Assembly (NCBI RefSeq): GCF_006542665.1
Contig: NZ_AP019735.1
Location: 248,001 to 312,000, forward strand
Length of the DNA stretch: 64,000 nt
From: Alistipes communis
Lineage (GTDB): Bacteria; Bacteroidota; Bacteroidia; Bacteroidales; Rikenellaceae
Reading direction: 5' to 3'
Shown: one piece after another, positions 27,546 to 35,858 of the stretch
How the letters are laid out: each line of letters starts with the position of its first letter
How positions within the stretch are numbered: the stretch's first letter is position 1
The notes under the pieces: generated by a model
What the model saw: the letters and a program-made list of their open reading frames with translations, nothing else
Told to the model about the DNA's origin: nothing
Databases searched by the model: none
Program-made: the position numbers and the translations under genes

Positions 27546-28643
27546 ATGGACGTTTCCAAGCGATACCTCCTCGTCATGCTGTCGGCTCTATGCGGATGTA
27601 CGCCGACCGCCCGTCTGACGAACCTGACGCCGCAGGCCCCGATACCGGAAGATTCGGTGCGCATCGTGCAGGCGGTCGAGTCGCCCGACTCGGCCCGCAA
27701 GATCGCCGATTTCCGGATCCGTCCTATCCGGATGCGCGGTACGGCACGCCGCGCCGAACGCGACATCACCCGCCCGTTACGCCGGGCGGCCGCACGCAAC
27801 GGGGCCGAACTGGCCGTCGTGCGGACCTGTTCGACGAGGCGCTTCCTCTGGGGACGCAGCCATACGGCGGCGGGGACACTGCTGACGCTGCGCGACTGCG
27901 ACGCCCCGTACTACGCAGCCGACTCGATCCTGCCCCGCTATTACAGCGAAGGGGAGCGGAAACGGGACATACGCTATCAGCACACAATGGAAGCACAGCG
28001 CAAACGCGATGAAAATCTCCGTGCCGATCGCCGCGCACCGGCCCACGCCTTCACCCTGGCGGCCGGCTATCTCTCCGGCTGGACATCACTTGATGTCACC
28101 GGCATTCCATGGCATCGCAACAACCACCGCAGCTGGAGTCTCGAAACGGCATACACCTATACAAATGCCATCTATCGCATCAGTTTTGGAGTGCGTTATA
28201 TCTACGGGTACGACGACTACGCTCATACCGCCAAAATCTACGATCAATATGCAACGTATTGGCAATGCCGGATCTTCTCCACCGGAGGATGCAACCACAT
28301 GCACTACATCGCCCCCGAAATAGGCGCCGCCCAGCGGTTCGCCCGTAAGAAATTGTTGCTGCGCGAACGGATCGGTATGGGCATAGGATTCCTCCGCAGC
28401 GGAGAGTATCACGACGCCGGATTCGGCCTGCACGCCAACGCCGAACTCGAATACCGTATCACGAAACGCATCGGATTACGATTGGGAGTGACGGCCATCG
28501 CCGTTCGAAAAGGAGAGGATTTCCTTGAATCATTTGACGACAACCAAATCTATCTCACACAGATGCTCTCTGCGGACGGAGGTTTCAAACAACTACGGTT
28601 CGGCGGTAGAAACTACACCCTCGGCCTGAATATCGACCTCTGA
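27546..28643 (+). CDS. uncharacterised lipoprotein with C-terminal beta-barrel-like domain
   Basis: A 365-residue protein I do not recognise. It opens with a lipoprotein signal (MLSALCGC, Cys18). Residues 20-120 resemble a small mixed alpha/beta domain with many Arg (DFRIRPIRMRGTARRAERD) and two Cys. Residues about 120-165 are charged, with ERKRDIRYQHTMEAQRKRDENLRADRR likely helical. From about 165 the sequence alternates in the way of an outer-membrane beta-barrel (AFTLAAGYLSGW, YRISFGVRYIYGYDDY, GFGLHANAELEYRITKRIGLRLGV) and ends NYTLGLNIDL. It has its own promoter and no operon partner. Codon use is less GC-rich after about 28080 than before. Confidence 0.75.
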   Translation: MDVSKRYLLVMLSALCGCTPTARLTNLTPQAPIPEDSVRIVQAVESPDSARKIADFRIRPIRMRGTARRAERDITRPLRRAAARNGAELAVVRTCSTRRFLWGRSHTAAGTLLTLRDCDAPYYAADSILPRYYSEGERKRDIRYQHTMEAQRKRDENLRADRRAPAHAFTLAAGYLSGWTSLDVTGIPWHRNNHRSWSLETAYTYTNAIYRISFGVRYIYGYDDYAHTAKIYDQYATYWQCRIFSTGGCNHMHYIAPEIGAAQRFARKKLLLRERIGMGIGFLRSGEYHDAGFGLHANAELEYRITKRIGLRLGVTAIAVRKGEDFLESFDDNQIYLTQMLSADGGFKQLRFGGRNYTLGLNIDL

Positions 28644-28694
28644 CCGTGCGGCCGCCGCACACCCGCTTCCCCGACGAAAGTTTCGCGCGCGAGG

Positions 28695-28727
28695 TTTGGA
28701 ATTATTCCGCAAAAAGCACTACCTTTG
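28695..28727 (+). promoter_or_regulatory. promoter of hpt-queE-divIC
   Basis: TTTG (28695-28698), 21-nt spacer, TACCTTTG (28720-28727), a consensus pair. It gives a leader of about 50 nt before the hpt ATG. Confidence 0.85.
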
Positions 28728-28783
28728 GAAGGTATTTTCATCGAAACGGAAACGGAAACCGAACCAAAAACCGCAAAAACGAT

Positions 28784-29329
28784 ATGAAGAAAACCGTAAC
28801 GCTGAACGATAAAACCTTCGAGGTGATGATCCCCGCCCACGAGATCGACCGCGCCGTCGCAGCCGTCGCCGAGCGTCTCAACGCCGATTACGGCGACAAG
28901 GAGCGTCCGATCTTCGTCGGGGTGCTCAACGGTGCGTTCATGTTCCTGAGCGATCTGATCAAGAAGATCGACTTCACCTGCGAGATTTCGTTCGTCAAGC
29001 TCGCCTCCTACGAAGGGACCTGTTCGACAGGGAACGTGGAGTGCCTGCTGGGACTCAACAACGACATCGCAGGACGCCACGTCATCATCGTCGAGGACAT
29101 CGTCGACACGGGACGCAGCATCGCCCACATGTACGCCGACCTCATGCGCCGCAATCCCGCCAGCGTCGAAGTCTGCACGCTCTTCTTCAAGCCGAATTCC
29201 TACCGCGAGCCGCTGCCGATCCGCTACCGCGCCCTCGAAATCGGCAACGAATTCATCGTGGGATACGGACTCGACTACGACCAGCTGGGCCGCAATCTCA
29301 AAGATATTTACGTCGTAACGAATGATTGA
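28784..29329 (+). CDS. hpt: hypoxanthine phosphoribosyltransferase
   Basis: A 181-residue purine-salvage enzyme joining hypoxanthine or guanine to PRPP. The start at MKKTVTLNDKTFEV follows the promoter; longer in-frame extensions would span it. The PRPP-binding motif is VIIVEDIVDTGRS, preceded by FVGVLNGAFMFLSDL and the flexible-loop region with SYEGTCSTG. The end LKDIYVVTND is typical of the Bacteroidetes form. queE overlaps its last codons by 8 bp, so translation is coupled. Confidence 0.96.
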   Translation: MKKTVTLNDKTFEVMIPAHEIDRAVAAVAERLNADYGDKERPIFVGVLNGAFMFLSDLIKKIDFTCEISFVKLASYEGTCSTGNVECLLGLNNDIAGRHVIIVEDIVDTGRSIAHMYADLMRRNPASVEVCTLFFKPNSYREPLPIRYRALEIGNEFIVGYGLDYDQLGRNLKDIYVVTND

Positions 29330-29954
29330 CACCGATCCCGCACTGTTCGACGGCGGCCGCAGACTGCCGCTCGTGGAGGACTTCTACACCATTCAAGGCG
29401 AAGGCTTCCACGCGGGCAAACCCGCCTATTTCATCCGTTTGGGCGGATGCGACGTGGGCTGTCGCTGGTGCGACGCCAAATATACGTGGAATCCCCGCCG
29501 CTACCCGCCCGTCGACGTGCAGGTGGTCATCGACCGTGCGCTGACCTGCCCTGCCCGTGCGATCGTCATCACGGGCGGCGAACCGCTGCTCTATCCGCTC
29601 GACATACTTACGCGGACCCTGCACGACAGAGGATTGCAAATTTTTCTCGAAACGTCGGGCACGCATCCGTTCAGCGGCCGTTTCGACTGGGTGTGCCTCT
29701 CGCCCAAACGGCAGCAACCGCCGCTGGACGAAGCCTTCCGGCGGGCGCACGAGTTGAAGGTGATCGTCGAGCGGGAGGACGACCTGCAATGGGCCGAACA
29801 GAACGCCGCCCGCGTAGGCGACGACTGCCTGCTCTACCTCCAACCCGAATGGAGCGTCTACGAACGGATGATGCCGCTGCTGGTCGAATATGCGAAGGCC
29901 CATCCGCAATGGAACATCTCGATCCAGACGCACAAATTCATGCACATTCCCTGA
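29322..29954 (+). CDS. queE: 7-carboxy-7-deazaguanine synthase (radical SAM)
   Basis: A 210-residue radical SAM enzyme of queuosine synthesis that contracts carboxy-tetrahydropterin to carboxy-deazaguanine. The N-terminus has FYTIQGEGFHAGKPAYFIRLGGC and the cluster motif CDVGCRWC (CxxxCxxC). ITGGEPLLYPLD and FLETSGTHPFSG bind SAM, and LSPKR is the substrate-binding stretch of QueE. It overlaps hpt by 8 bp and is followed by divIC 4 bp downstream. No other queuosine genes are in the window. Confidence 0.95.
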   Translation: MIDTDPALFDGGRRLPLVEDFYTIQGEGFHAGKPAYFIRLGGCDVGCRWCDAKYTWNPRRYPPVDVQVVIDRALTCPARAIVITGGEPLLYPLDILTRTLHDRGLQIFLETSGTHPFSGRFDWVCLSPKRQQPPLDEAFRRAHELKVIVEREDDLQWAEQNAARVGDDCLLYLQPEWSVYERMMPLLVEYAKAHPQWNISIQTHKFMHIP

Positions 29955-29958
29955 CGCG

Positions 29959-30231
29959 ATGAAACGCGGTCTGGTGCGCAAATTCTGGATCGGAGCGACG
30001 CTTCTGATCATCGTGCTGACGGCGTTCGCCGCCGGCCGCAACCTGATCCACGCATTCAAGATCCGCAGCCAGATTCGGGTGCTGGAGCGCGAAAAAGCGC
30101 TCTACGAGGAGAAGATCGCACGCGACAGCGCGCTTATCGAACAACTCAAACAGGACGATTTCCTCGAACAATACGCCCGCGAACACTTCCACATGCAACG
30201 CAAGGGCGAGAAGGTCTATATCATCAAATAA
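29959..30231 (+). CDS. septum formation initiator (DivIC/FtsB family)
   Basis: A 90-residue bitopic division protein. A short basic cytoplasmic N-terminus (MKRGLVRKF) is followed by a transmembrane helix (about 10-27, WIGATLLIIVLTAFAAG) and a periplasmic coiled coil (IRSQIRVLEREKALYEEKIARD). It ends with the family motif DDFLEQYAREHFHMQRKGEKVYII. It is the third gene of the hpt-queE unit and precedes a strong terminator. Its likely role is linking FtsQ/FtsL homologues at the septum. Confidence 0.93.
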   Translation: MKRGLVRKFWIGATLLIIVLTAFAAGRNLIHAFKIRSQIRVLEREKALYEEKIARDSALIEQLKQDDFLEQYAREHFHMQRKGEKVYIIK

Positions 30232-30243
30232 TCGGTCTCGATA

Positions 30244-30283
30244 AAAACGAAGGGGCTGCGACATGTCGCAGCCCCTTCGTTTT
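30244..30283. terminator. bidirectional terminator between divIC and rnfA
   Basis: Perfect 20-nt arms meeting at ACA/TGT (left arm AAAACGAAGGGGCTGCGACA), with A and T runs at the two ends. It separates the convergent divIC-like gene and the rnf operon. Confidence 0.93.
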
Positions 30284-30298
30284 CGTCCCGGCAAAGGT

Positions 30299-30880
30299 CT
30301 ACACCAGCCCCGAAAAGCCCATGAAGGCCATGGCCAGAATGCCGGCCGTCACCAGCGCGATCGGCGTTCCGCGGAACGATTCGGGTACGTCCTCCAACTC
30401 CAACCGCTCGCGGATACCGGCGAAAAGCACCAGCGCCAGCGCGAAGCCCAGGGCCGTGGAGACCGAATAGACGACGCTCTGCAACAGCGTGAACTCCTTC
30501 TGGATCATCAGGATCGCCACGCCCAGCACGGCGCAGTTGGTCGTGATGAGCGGCAGGAAGATACCGAGCGCCTGGTAGAGCGACGGCGAGAGCTTTTTCA
30601 ACATGATCTCGACCATCTGCACCAACGCCGCGATCACCAGGATGAAGACGATCGTCTGCATGTATTGGATCTGCAACGGATCAAGGATATAAGTCTGGAT
30701 CGACCACGCCACGAGCGCCGTGAGCGCCATGACGAAGGTTACGGCCGCTCCCATGCCCATCGAAGTCTCGACCTTGGAGGATACGCCCAGGAAGGGGCAG
30801 ATGCCGAGGAACTGAGCCAACACGACGTTGTTGACGAAGATGGCTCCGATGACGATTGCAAAGTATGTTATCTGCTCCAT
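30299..30880 (-). CDS. rnfA: Rnf complex subunit A (Na+/H+-translocating ferredoxin:NAD+ oxidoreductase)
   Basis: A 193-residue membrane subunit with six predicted helices, homologous to NqrE. Diagnostic stretches: VNNVVLAQFLGICPFLGVS and, in the second half, ITTNCAVLGVAILMIQKEF, each with the conserved Cys thought to hold an iron centre between RnfA and RnfE. It is the last gene of the eight-gene nadE-rnf unit, 2 bp after rnfE. Confidence 0.97.
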   Translation of the reverse strand: MEQITYFAIVIGAIFVNNVVLAQFLGICPFLGVSSKVETSMGMGAAVTFVMALTALVAWSIQTYILDPLQIQYMQTIVFILVIAALVQMVEIMLKKLSPSLYQALGIFLPLITTNCAVLGVAILMIQKEFTLLQSVVYSVSTALGFALALVLFAGIRERLELEDVPESFRGTPIALVTAGILAMAFMGFSGLV

Positions 30881-30882
30881 GA

Positions 30883-31467
30883 CTATTTCTTGGCTAATTT
30901 GTTAAATACGACCATCAGATACCCCAGCACGAGGAATCCGCCGGGCGCCAGCACGAATACGAGCGGCATGTAGTCGGCCGTACCGAGCGAATAGCCGAAC
31001 ACGGCGCCGCTGCCCAGCAGTTCGCGGATCGTGCCGATGACCGTGAGCGACAGCGTGAAGCCCAGGCCGATGCCCAGACCGTCCAGCGCCGAATCGAAGG
31101 CATTGTTCTTCGAGGCGAAGGCCTCTGCACGGCCCAGAATGATGCAGTTCACGACAATGAGCGGGATGAAGACGCCCAACGTGGCGTACAACGCCGGCAC
31201 GAAGGCCTGCATGAGCATCTGCACGATGGTCACGAACGACGCGATCACCACGATGAAGGCCGGAATGCGCACCTTGTCGGGAATGAAGTTCTTGATGAGC
31301 GAAATGACGATGTTCGACAAGATCAGCACCGCCATCGTGGCCACGCCCATGCCGAATCCGTTGGCGGCACTGGTCGTCGTACCCAGCGTGGGGCACATGC
31401 CGAGCACCAGCACGAAGGTGGGATTCTCCTTGACGATCCCTTTGAGGATCAGTTGCAGTTTATTCAT
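30883..31467 (-). CDS. rnfE: Rnf complex subunit E
   Basis: A 194-residue, six-helix membrane subunit homologous to NqrD and paired with RnfA. The start MNKLQLILKGIVKENPTF is chosen because it matches the family opening; it overlaps the end of rnfG by 8 bp. Markers are VLVLGMCPTLGTTTSAANG and PLIVVNCIILGRAEAFASKNN, carrying the Cys residues that pair with those of RnfA. Confidence 0.97.
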   Translation of the reverse strand: MNKLQLILKGIVKENPTFVLVLGMCPTLGTTTSAANGFGMGVATMAVLILSNIVISLIKNFIPDKVRIPAFIVVIASFVTIVQMLMQAFVPALYATLGVFIPLIVVNCIILGRAEAFASKNNAFDSALDGLGIGLGFTLSLTVIGTIRELLGSGAVFGYSLGTADYMPLVFVLAPGGFLVLGYLMVVFNKLAKK

Positions 31468-32152
31468 TATCTCCTCCTTTCTGAGCGTTATCGCCCGTTT
31501 GTGCGGTCGCACCCGCAGCCGAATCGGCCGCGGCCGCAGCATCGCCGCCCGTCGCCGTAGCCCCCGAAGCCGTATCGGAAGCGGCCGGAGCAACCCCTTC
31601 CGCAATCTGCTTGTAGGCGGCATAGGCGCGCGCCATGGCGTCGACGTAGGCTCGCGACGAAATCGTGGCGGCCGTCAGCGCATCCACGTCGCCGCCGTCC
31701 TTCTTCACGGCGAGCTTCATCTCGCCCGGATTGCGGCCCTCGAAACTGGCGAAGAGCGGGTTGCCCTCGTCGGCCATCTTCGTTCCCAGGCCCGGCGTCT
31801 CGTTCTGTTCCAACACGTTGACATTGAGCACACGTCCCGTGGCGTCGAACCCTACCACCATGCGGATCATGCCGCTGAAACCGTTCTTGCTCGCCGTCTC
31901 CACGGCATAGCCCACGACCGCCTCGCCCGAACGTGCCGTATGCACCGCAACGGGCAGTTCGTCGAGCGTCAGCTCCGTCGTCTCGGTCCGGTCGAAAGAC
32001 GGCAGCACGGCGCGCAGCGCGGATTGGGTCGCAGCAGCCTTGGCCTCGGCGATCGGCCCGACGGTAATCATATTGACATAGCCTACCCCCGCCGACGCGA
32101 CGAGCGTGATCGTGAAGAGCACGGCTACCATGTTCACAAGTGTACTTTTCAT
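31460..32152 (-). CDS. rnfG: Rnf complex subunit G (covalent FMN protein)
   Basis: A 230-residue subunit with one N-terminal membrane helix (MVAVLFTITLVASAGVGYV) and a periplasmic FMN-binding domain. The flavin attachment motif reads DALTAATISS, fitting D-x-x-[ST]-[GA]-A-T with the last Thr as attachment residue (about residue 165). ETPGLGTKMAD upstream is also typical. The last ~40 residues are an Ala/Ser/Gly/Asp-rich tail (ATATGGDAAAAADSAAGATA), longer than usual and probably disordered. It lies 10 bp after rnfD. Confidence 0.96.
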   Translation of the reverse strand: MKSTLVNMVAVLFTITLVASAGVGYVNMITVGPIAEAKAAATQSALRAVLPSFDRTETTELTLDELPVAVHTARSGEAVVGYAVETASKNGFSGMIRMVVGFDATGRVLNVNVLEQNETPGLGTKMADEGNPLFASFEGRNPGEMKLAVKKDGGDVDALTAATISSRAYVDAMARAYAAYKQIAEGVAPAASDTASGATATGGDAAAAADSAAGATAQTGDNAQKGGDNE

Positions 32153-32162
32153 CGTCGTCCTC

Positions 32163-33134
32163 CTACTTTTTGGCGCCGAAACGCTTGGGTTTGACAGATC
32201 GATTGATAAGGGGCACGGTGGCGTTCATCACCAGAATCGCAAACGACATGCCCTCGGGATAGGCGCCCCACAGGCGGATGCACATCGTGATGACGCCGAT
32301 CCCCACGGCGTAGATCACACCGCCGCGCACGGTCATCGGCGAGGTGGAGTAATCGGTGGCCATGAAGACCGCACCCAGAATGGCGCCGCCCGCCAGCACG
32401 TGGAAAGCGGGAAACTCGTAGAGCAGGCTGCCCGTCCAACCGCGGCCGAGAGCCACGAAAAAGGCGAACAGGGCCATGGTGGCCAGAATCGTCACCGGAA
32501 CATGCCACGTGATGACCCGACGCCACAGCAGATAGACGAAACCCGCCAGCAGCGCCAGCGCAGCCACTTCGCCCAGCGAGCCGGGAATCGACCCGAAGAG
32601 CATGTCCTGATAGTCGATCGCCGAGGCCGACACCGCCCCGAACTTGACCGCCGCCAGCGGCGTAGCACCCGAAAAGGCATCGGCCACGGCACCGGCCGGC
32701 TGCGGGAACGACGTCATCTGGGCAGGATAGGCGATCAGCAGGAAGACACGCCCGACCAGCGCGGGGTTGAACGGGTTCTTGCCCAGACCGCCGAAGGTCA
32801 TCTTGCCGATGGCGATGGCCACGAAAGCGCCGATCACGACGATCCACCACGGAATCGACGCCGGAAGGTTGAAGGCCAGCAGCACGCCGGTCACCACCGC
32901 CGAGAGGTTTCCCACAGTCGGAGCGCCGCGCAGCATGAACCGCTGGATCAGATACTCGAACACGACGCAGCACACCACCGACAGCGCCGTAACGCCCAGC
33001 ACGCTCCAACCGAAGAGCAGCGCCGAGACGACCAGCGCGGGCAGCAGCGCGATCACCACGTCGCGCATGATCTTCGTCGTGGACTCCGCACTGTGGACAT
33101 GCGGCGACGGCGCGACAAAAAATTGATTTGCCAT
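32163..33134 (-). CDS. rnfD: Rnf complex subunit D (covalent FMN membrane protein)
   Basis: A 323-residue membrane subunit homologous to NqrB with eight or more hydrophobic segments. The flavinylation motif SGATPLAA follows GAVADAF. Other family signs: GGLGKNPFNPALVGRVFLL, FMATDYSTSPMT and AYPEGMSFAILVMNATVPLINR. RnfD is part of the ion-translocating core. It starts 27 bp after rnfC. Confidence 0.97.
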   Translation of the reverse strand: MANQFFVAPSPHVHSAESTTKIMRDVVIALLPALVVSALLFGWSVLGVTALSVVCCVVFEYLIQRFMLRGAPTVGNLSAVVTGVLLAFNLPASIPWWIVVIGAFVAIAIGKMTFGGLGKNPFNPALVGRVFLLIAYPAQMTSFPQPAGAVADAFSGATPLAAVKFGAVSASAIDYQDMLFGSIPGSLGEVAALALLAGFVYLLWRRVITWHVPVTILATMALFAFFVALGRGWTGSLLYEFPAFHVLAGGAILGAVFMATDYSTSPMTVRGGVIYAVGIGVITMCIRLWGAYPEGMSFAILVMNATVPLINRSVKPKRFGAKK

Positions 33135-33161
33135 AGATTATCCGTTTTTGTTTTCTTCGTT

Positions 33162-34511
33162 CTATTTTTTCGGAGCGTTGGCCGCCGCACGGGCGCGAAT
33201 CAGCCCCATGACCCGCTGCTTGCCCAACCGGATGTAGTCCAGCAGCGGCAGGTCGGCCGGACAGGTGAACTGGCAGCATCCGCATTCGATGCACGAGGTG
33301 ACCTCCTCGCCTTCGAGACGCTCCCACAACTGTTTGCGCGAGAGTTTCGAGAGCAGATAGGGTTCCAGCCCCATCGGGCAGGCCTGCACGCATTTGGCGC
33401 ATTTGATGCAGGCGCTCTCCGCGCCGCGCTGCGCCTCGGCGCCGCCGAGCACCGTAATGCCCGAACAGCCCTTCGTGACGGGCGACGACAGGTCGACCAT
33501 CGCGCGTCCCATCATCGGGCCGCCGTTGAGCACCTTCACGTCGCCTTCGGGCAGACCGCCCGCCGCCTCGACGAGCGACGCGATCGGCGTACCCATGCGC
33601 ACCAGATAGTTCGACGGCGTCTTCATGCCCTTGCCCGTCACCGTCACGATCCGCTCGACGAGCGGCTTGCGCTTCTGCACGGCCTCGTAGACGGCCACCG
33701 TCGTCGAAGCGTTGCATACCACGGCGCCCACGTCGATCGGAAGACCCGGCGGAGGCGGCACCTGACGCCCCGTCACGGCGGCGATCAGTTGCTTCTCGCC
33801 GCCCTGCGGATAGCGTACTTTCAGCGGCGTGACCCGCACGCCCTCGTAATGCTTCGACAACTCGCGCAGGAACGCGATGGCGTCGGGTTTGTTGTTCTCG
33901 ATACCGATCTGCGCCTGCTTCACGCCCAGCGCACGCATCAGGATCGTCGTACCGACCATCAGCTCCTCGCCCTTTTCGAGCATCGTGCGATGATCGGAGG
34001 TAAGGTAAGGTTCGCACTCCACTCCGTTGATAATCAGGAATTCGGCTTTCTTACCGGGAGGTACCGACAGCTTCACGTGCGTGGGGAAGGTCGCACCGCC
34101 CATGCCGACGATGCCGGCCGCCTTGATCCGGTCGAGAATCTCTTTGGGTTCGAGCGTGCATTCGCGCACCAGATCGGGCGTAAGATCGACTTCCGGCACC
34201 CACTCGTCGCCTTCGCGCTTGATCGTAATCATCATCTGACGCACCCCCTGCCCGTTGGGTTGCAGGTCGACGGCCGTCACCGTGCCCGAAACCGGAGCGT
34301 GGATGTTGGCCGACATGAAACTCGCGGCTTCGGCGATCAACTGCCCCGCGAGCACCTTGTCGCCTTTGGCGACCTTCGCCACGGCCGGCGCGCCGATATG
34401 CTGTGCCAGCGGAATCCGCACTTCGTCGGGCAGCGCGAAGCGCTCGACGGCCACGGCCCGCGACAATTTGTTATCCGACGGATGAACACCGCCGATGGGA
34501 AATGTCTTCAT
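33162..34511 (-). CDS. rnfC: Rnf complex subunit C (NADH-binding, two [4Fe-4S])
   Basis: A 449-residue peripheral subunit that carries the NAD(H) site. The start at MKTFPIGGVHPSDNKLS is the conserved opening. Gly-rich GIVGMGGATFPTHVK and INGVECEPYLTSDHR belong to the flavin/NAD region. Two iron-sulfur motifs follow: CIKCAKCVQACPMGLEP and CIECGCCQFTCPADLPLLD. It lacks the long C-terminal extension of the E. coli protein. It starts 19 bp after the rnfB stop. Confidence 0.97.
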   Translation of the reverse strand: MKTFPIGGVHPSDNKLSRAVAVERFALPDEVRIPLAQHIGAPAVAKVAKGDKVLAGQLIAEAASFMSANIHAPVSGTVTAVDLQPNGQGVRQMMITIKREGDEWVPEVDLTPDLVRECTLEPKEILDRIKAAGIVGMGGATFPTHVKLSVPPGKKAEFLIINGVECEPYLTSDHRTMLEKGEELMVGTTILMRALGVKQAQIGIENNKPDAIAFLRELSKHYEGVRVTPLKVRYPQGGEKQLIAAVTGRQVPPPPGLPIDVGAVVCNASTTVAVYEAVQKRKPLVERIVTVTGKGMKTPSNYLVRMGTPIASLVEAAGGLPEGDVKVLNGGPMMGRAMVDLSSPVTKGCSGITVLGGAEAQRGAESACIKCAKCVQACPMGLEPYLLSKLSRKQLWERLEGEEVTSCIECGCCQFTCPADLPLLDYIRLGKQRVMGLIRARAAANAPKK

Positions 34512-34530
34512 ATAACTCTTTCCTGTTTGA

Positions 34531-35436
34531 TTATTCACTCTTCGGGGACTCGCCGTCCGCAGATTTCGCCGGCGCGGGTTTCACGGCGGCGGCCGGAGCG
34601 GCCTTCGGTTCGCGCGGCAGCGGCTCCATGCCCACCAGACGGATCGCGCCCGTAGGGCATTCGTTGACGCACTTACGGCACAGTTTGCACTTCAACGGAT
34701 CGATGTAAGCCAGGTTGTTCTCCACCTTGATCGCGTCGAACGCACAGACCTTTACGCACTTGCCGCAGCCGATACAGCCCGCCTTGCAGGCCTTCATCAC
34801 CACGGCCCCCTTGTCCTTCGAGACGCACGACACATAGACGGCGCGGTGCTTGGGCCACCGCTTGCGCAGTTCGATGATCCCCTTCGGACAGGCCTTGACG
34901 CAGGCGCCGCAGGCGGTGCACTTGTCGGCGTCGACCACCGGAAGTCCCGTTTCGGGGTCCATCGAGAGCGCACCGAAAGCGCACGCGCTCACGCAGTCGC
35001 CGAAACCCAGACAGCCGTAGGCACAGCCCGTCTCCCCCACGTAGAGCGACGCAGCCACGGCGCATGACCGTGCACCGTCGAACCGGTTCGTGCGGGGACG
35101 CTTGGCGCACGTTCCGCCGCAACGTACGGTCGCGGTCTGCGCCTCCTTTTCGGGAGCCGTCTTGCCCAGATACGCTGCGCACTGCTTCATCACCTCGGCG
35201 CCGCCCACCGGACAGAACAGCTCGGAAATATCCTCGCGTTTGACCAGCGCGTCGGCCATTCCCCGACAGCCGGCGAAGCCGCAGCCGCCGCAGTTCGCAC
35301 CGGGCAGCATCTTCTCCACCACATCGATGCGGGGATCTTCCTCGACGCGGAACTTCCGGGCGACGAAATAGAGCACGATCGCCGCCAATACTCCCAGCAC
35401 GCAAAGTGTCAGGATCGTATAAAGCAATACTTCCAT
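34531..35436 (-). CDS. rnfB: Rnf complex subunit B (ferredoxin-accepting Fe-S protein)
   Basis: A 301-residue subunit with an N-terminal membrane helix and several iron-sulfur sites; it receives electrons from reduced ferredoxin. The first cluster motif is LPGANCGGCGFAGCRGMAD. Further ferredoxin-type motifs are ADKCTACGACVKACPKGI, GCIGCGKCVKVCAFDAI and CKLCRKCVNECPTGAI. The C-terminus is Ala/Pro/Lys-rich. It starts at the last base of the preceding RseC-like gene, implying coupling. In this organism the electron source would be the PFOR in the same window. Confidence 0.97.
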   Translation of the reverse strand: MEVLLYTILTLCVLGVLAAIVLYFVARKFRVEEDPRIDVVEKMLPGANCGGCGFAGCRGMADALVKREDISELFCPVGGAEVMKQCAAYLGKTAPEKEAQTATVRCGGTCAKRPRTNRFDGARSCAVAASLYVGETGCAYGCLGFGDCVSACAFGALSMDPETGLPVVDADKCTACGACVKACPKGIIELRKRWPKHRAVYVSCVSKDKGAVVMKACKAGCIGCGKCVKVCAFDAIKVENNLAYIDPLKCKLCRKCVNECPTGAIRLVGMEPLPREPKAAPAAAVKPAPAKSADGESPKSE

Positions 35437-35852
35437 TATTGTTTATGAATTTTGAAATGAATTTTCTTCTCCAACCGCTCCCGCAGCAGGTAGAGCGCCC
35501 CGTAATAGAGAGCGATGCCGCCCACAGCCGACAGCGCGGCCGCACCGTCGCCCCAGCCGGCCAGCGATGCGGCCACAAGCGCCCCCAACAACACGACGAA
35601 GGGCACGACGTAGGCCCAAAGGACCGCAGTCATGCCCATATTCCGCTCCACCGAGACCGTTACGCGCTCCCCCGCCGTGAAGGCCGAGGCCTCGGGCGTC
35701 GCGATCTCGATCCGTTTTCGGGTCGATTCGCCCATACCGCACGCCATACGTGCGTGGCAGGAGGCACAGGCGCTCTGCGCCGTGAGCTCCACCTCCACGA
35801 CTCCATCGCCCGCGCGTACAACCGTGGCGATATGTTCGATCGGCCGCGTCAT
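35436..35852 (-). CDS. RseC/SoxR-reducing-system-like membrane protein
   Basis: A 138-residue membrane protein. The N-terminus has a Cys cluster (ACASCHARMACGMG) followed by a beta-rich segment. Two transmembrane helices (VLWAYVVPFVVLLGALVAAS and AVGGIALYYGALYLLRE) follow. This is the RseC family pattern. Relatives are often found beside rnf genes and have been linked to Rnf-driven reduction of SoxR or to Rnf assembly. Here it lies between nadE (6 bp) and rnfB (1-bp overlap). Function is inferred from family and position. Confidence 0.85.
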   Translation of the reverse strand: MTRPIEHIATVVRAGDGVVEVELTAQSACASCHARMACGMGESTRKRIEIATPEASAFTAGERVTVSVERNMGMTAVLWAYVVPFVVLLGALVAASLAGWGDGAAALSAVGGIALYYGALYLLRERLEKKIHFKIHKQ

Positions 35853-35858
35853 CGCCGC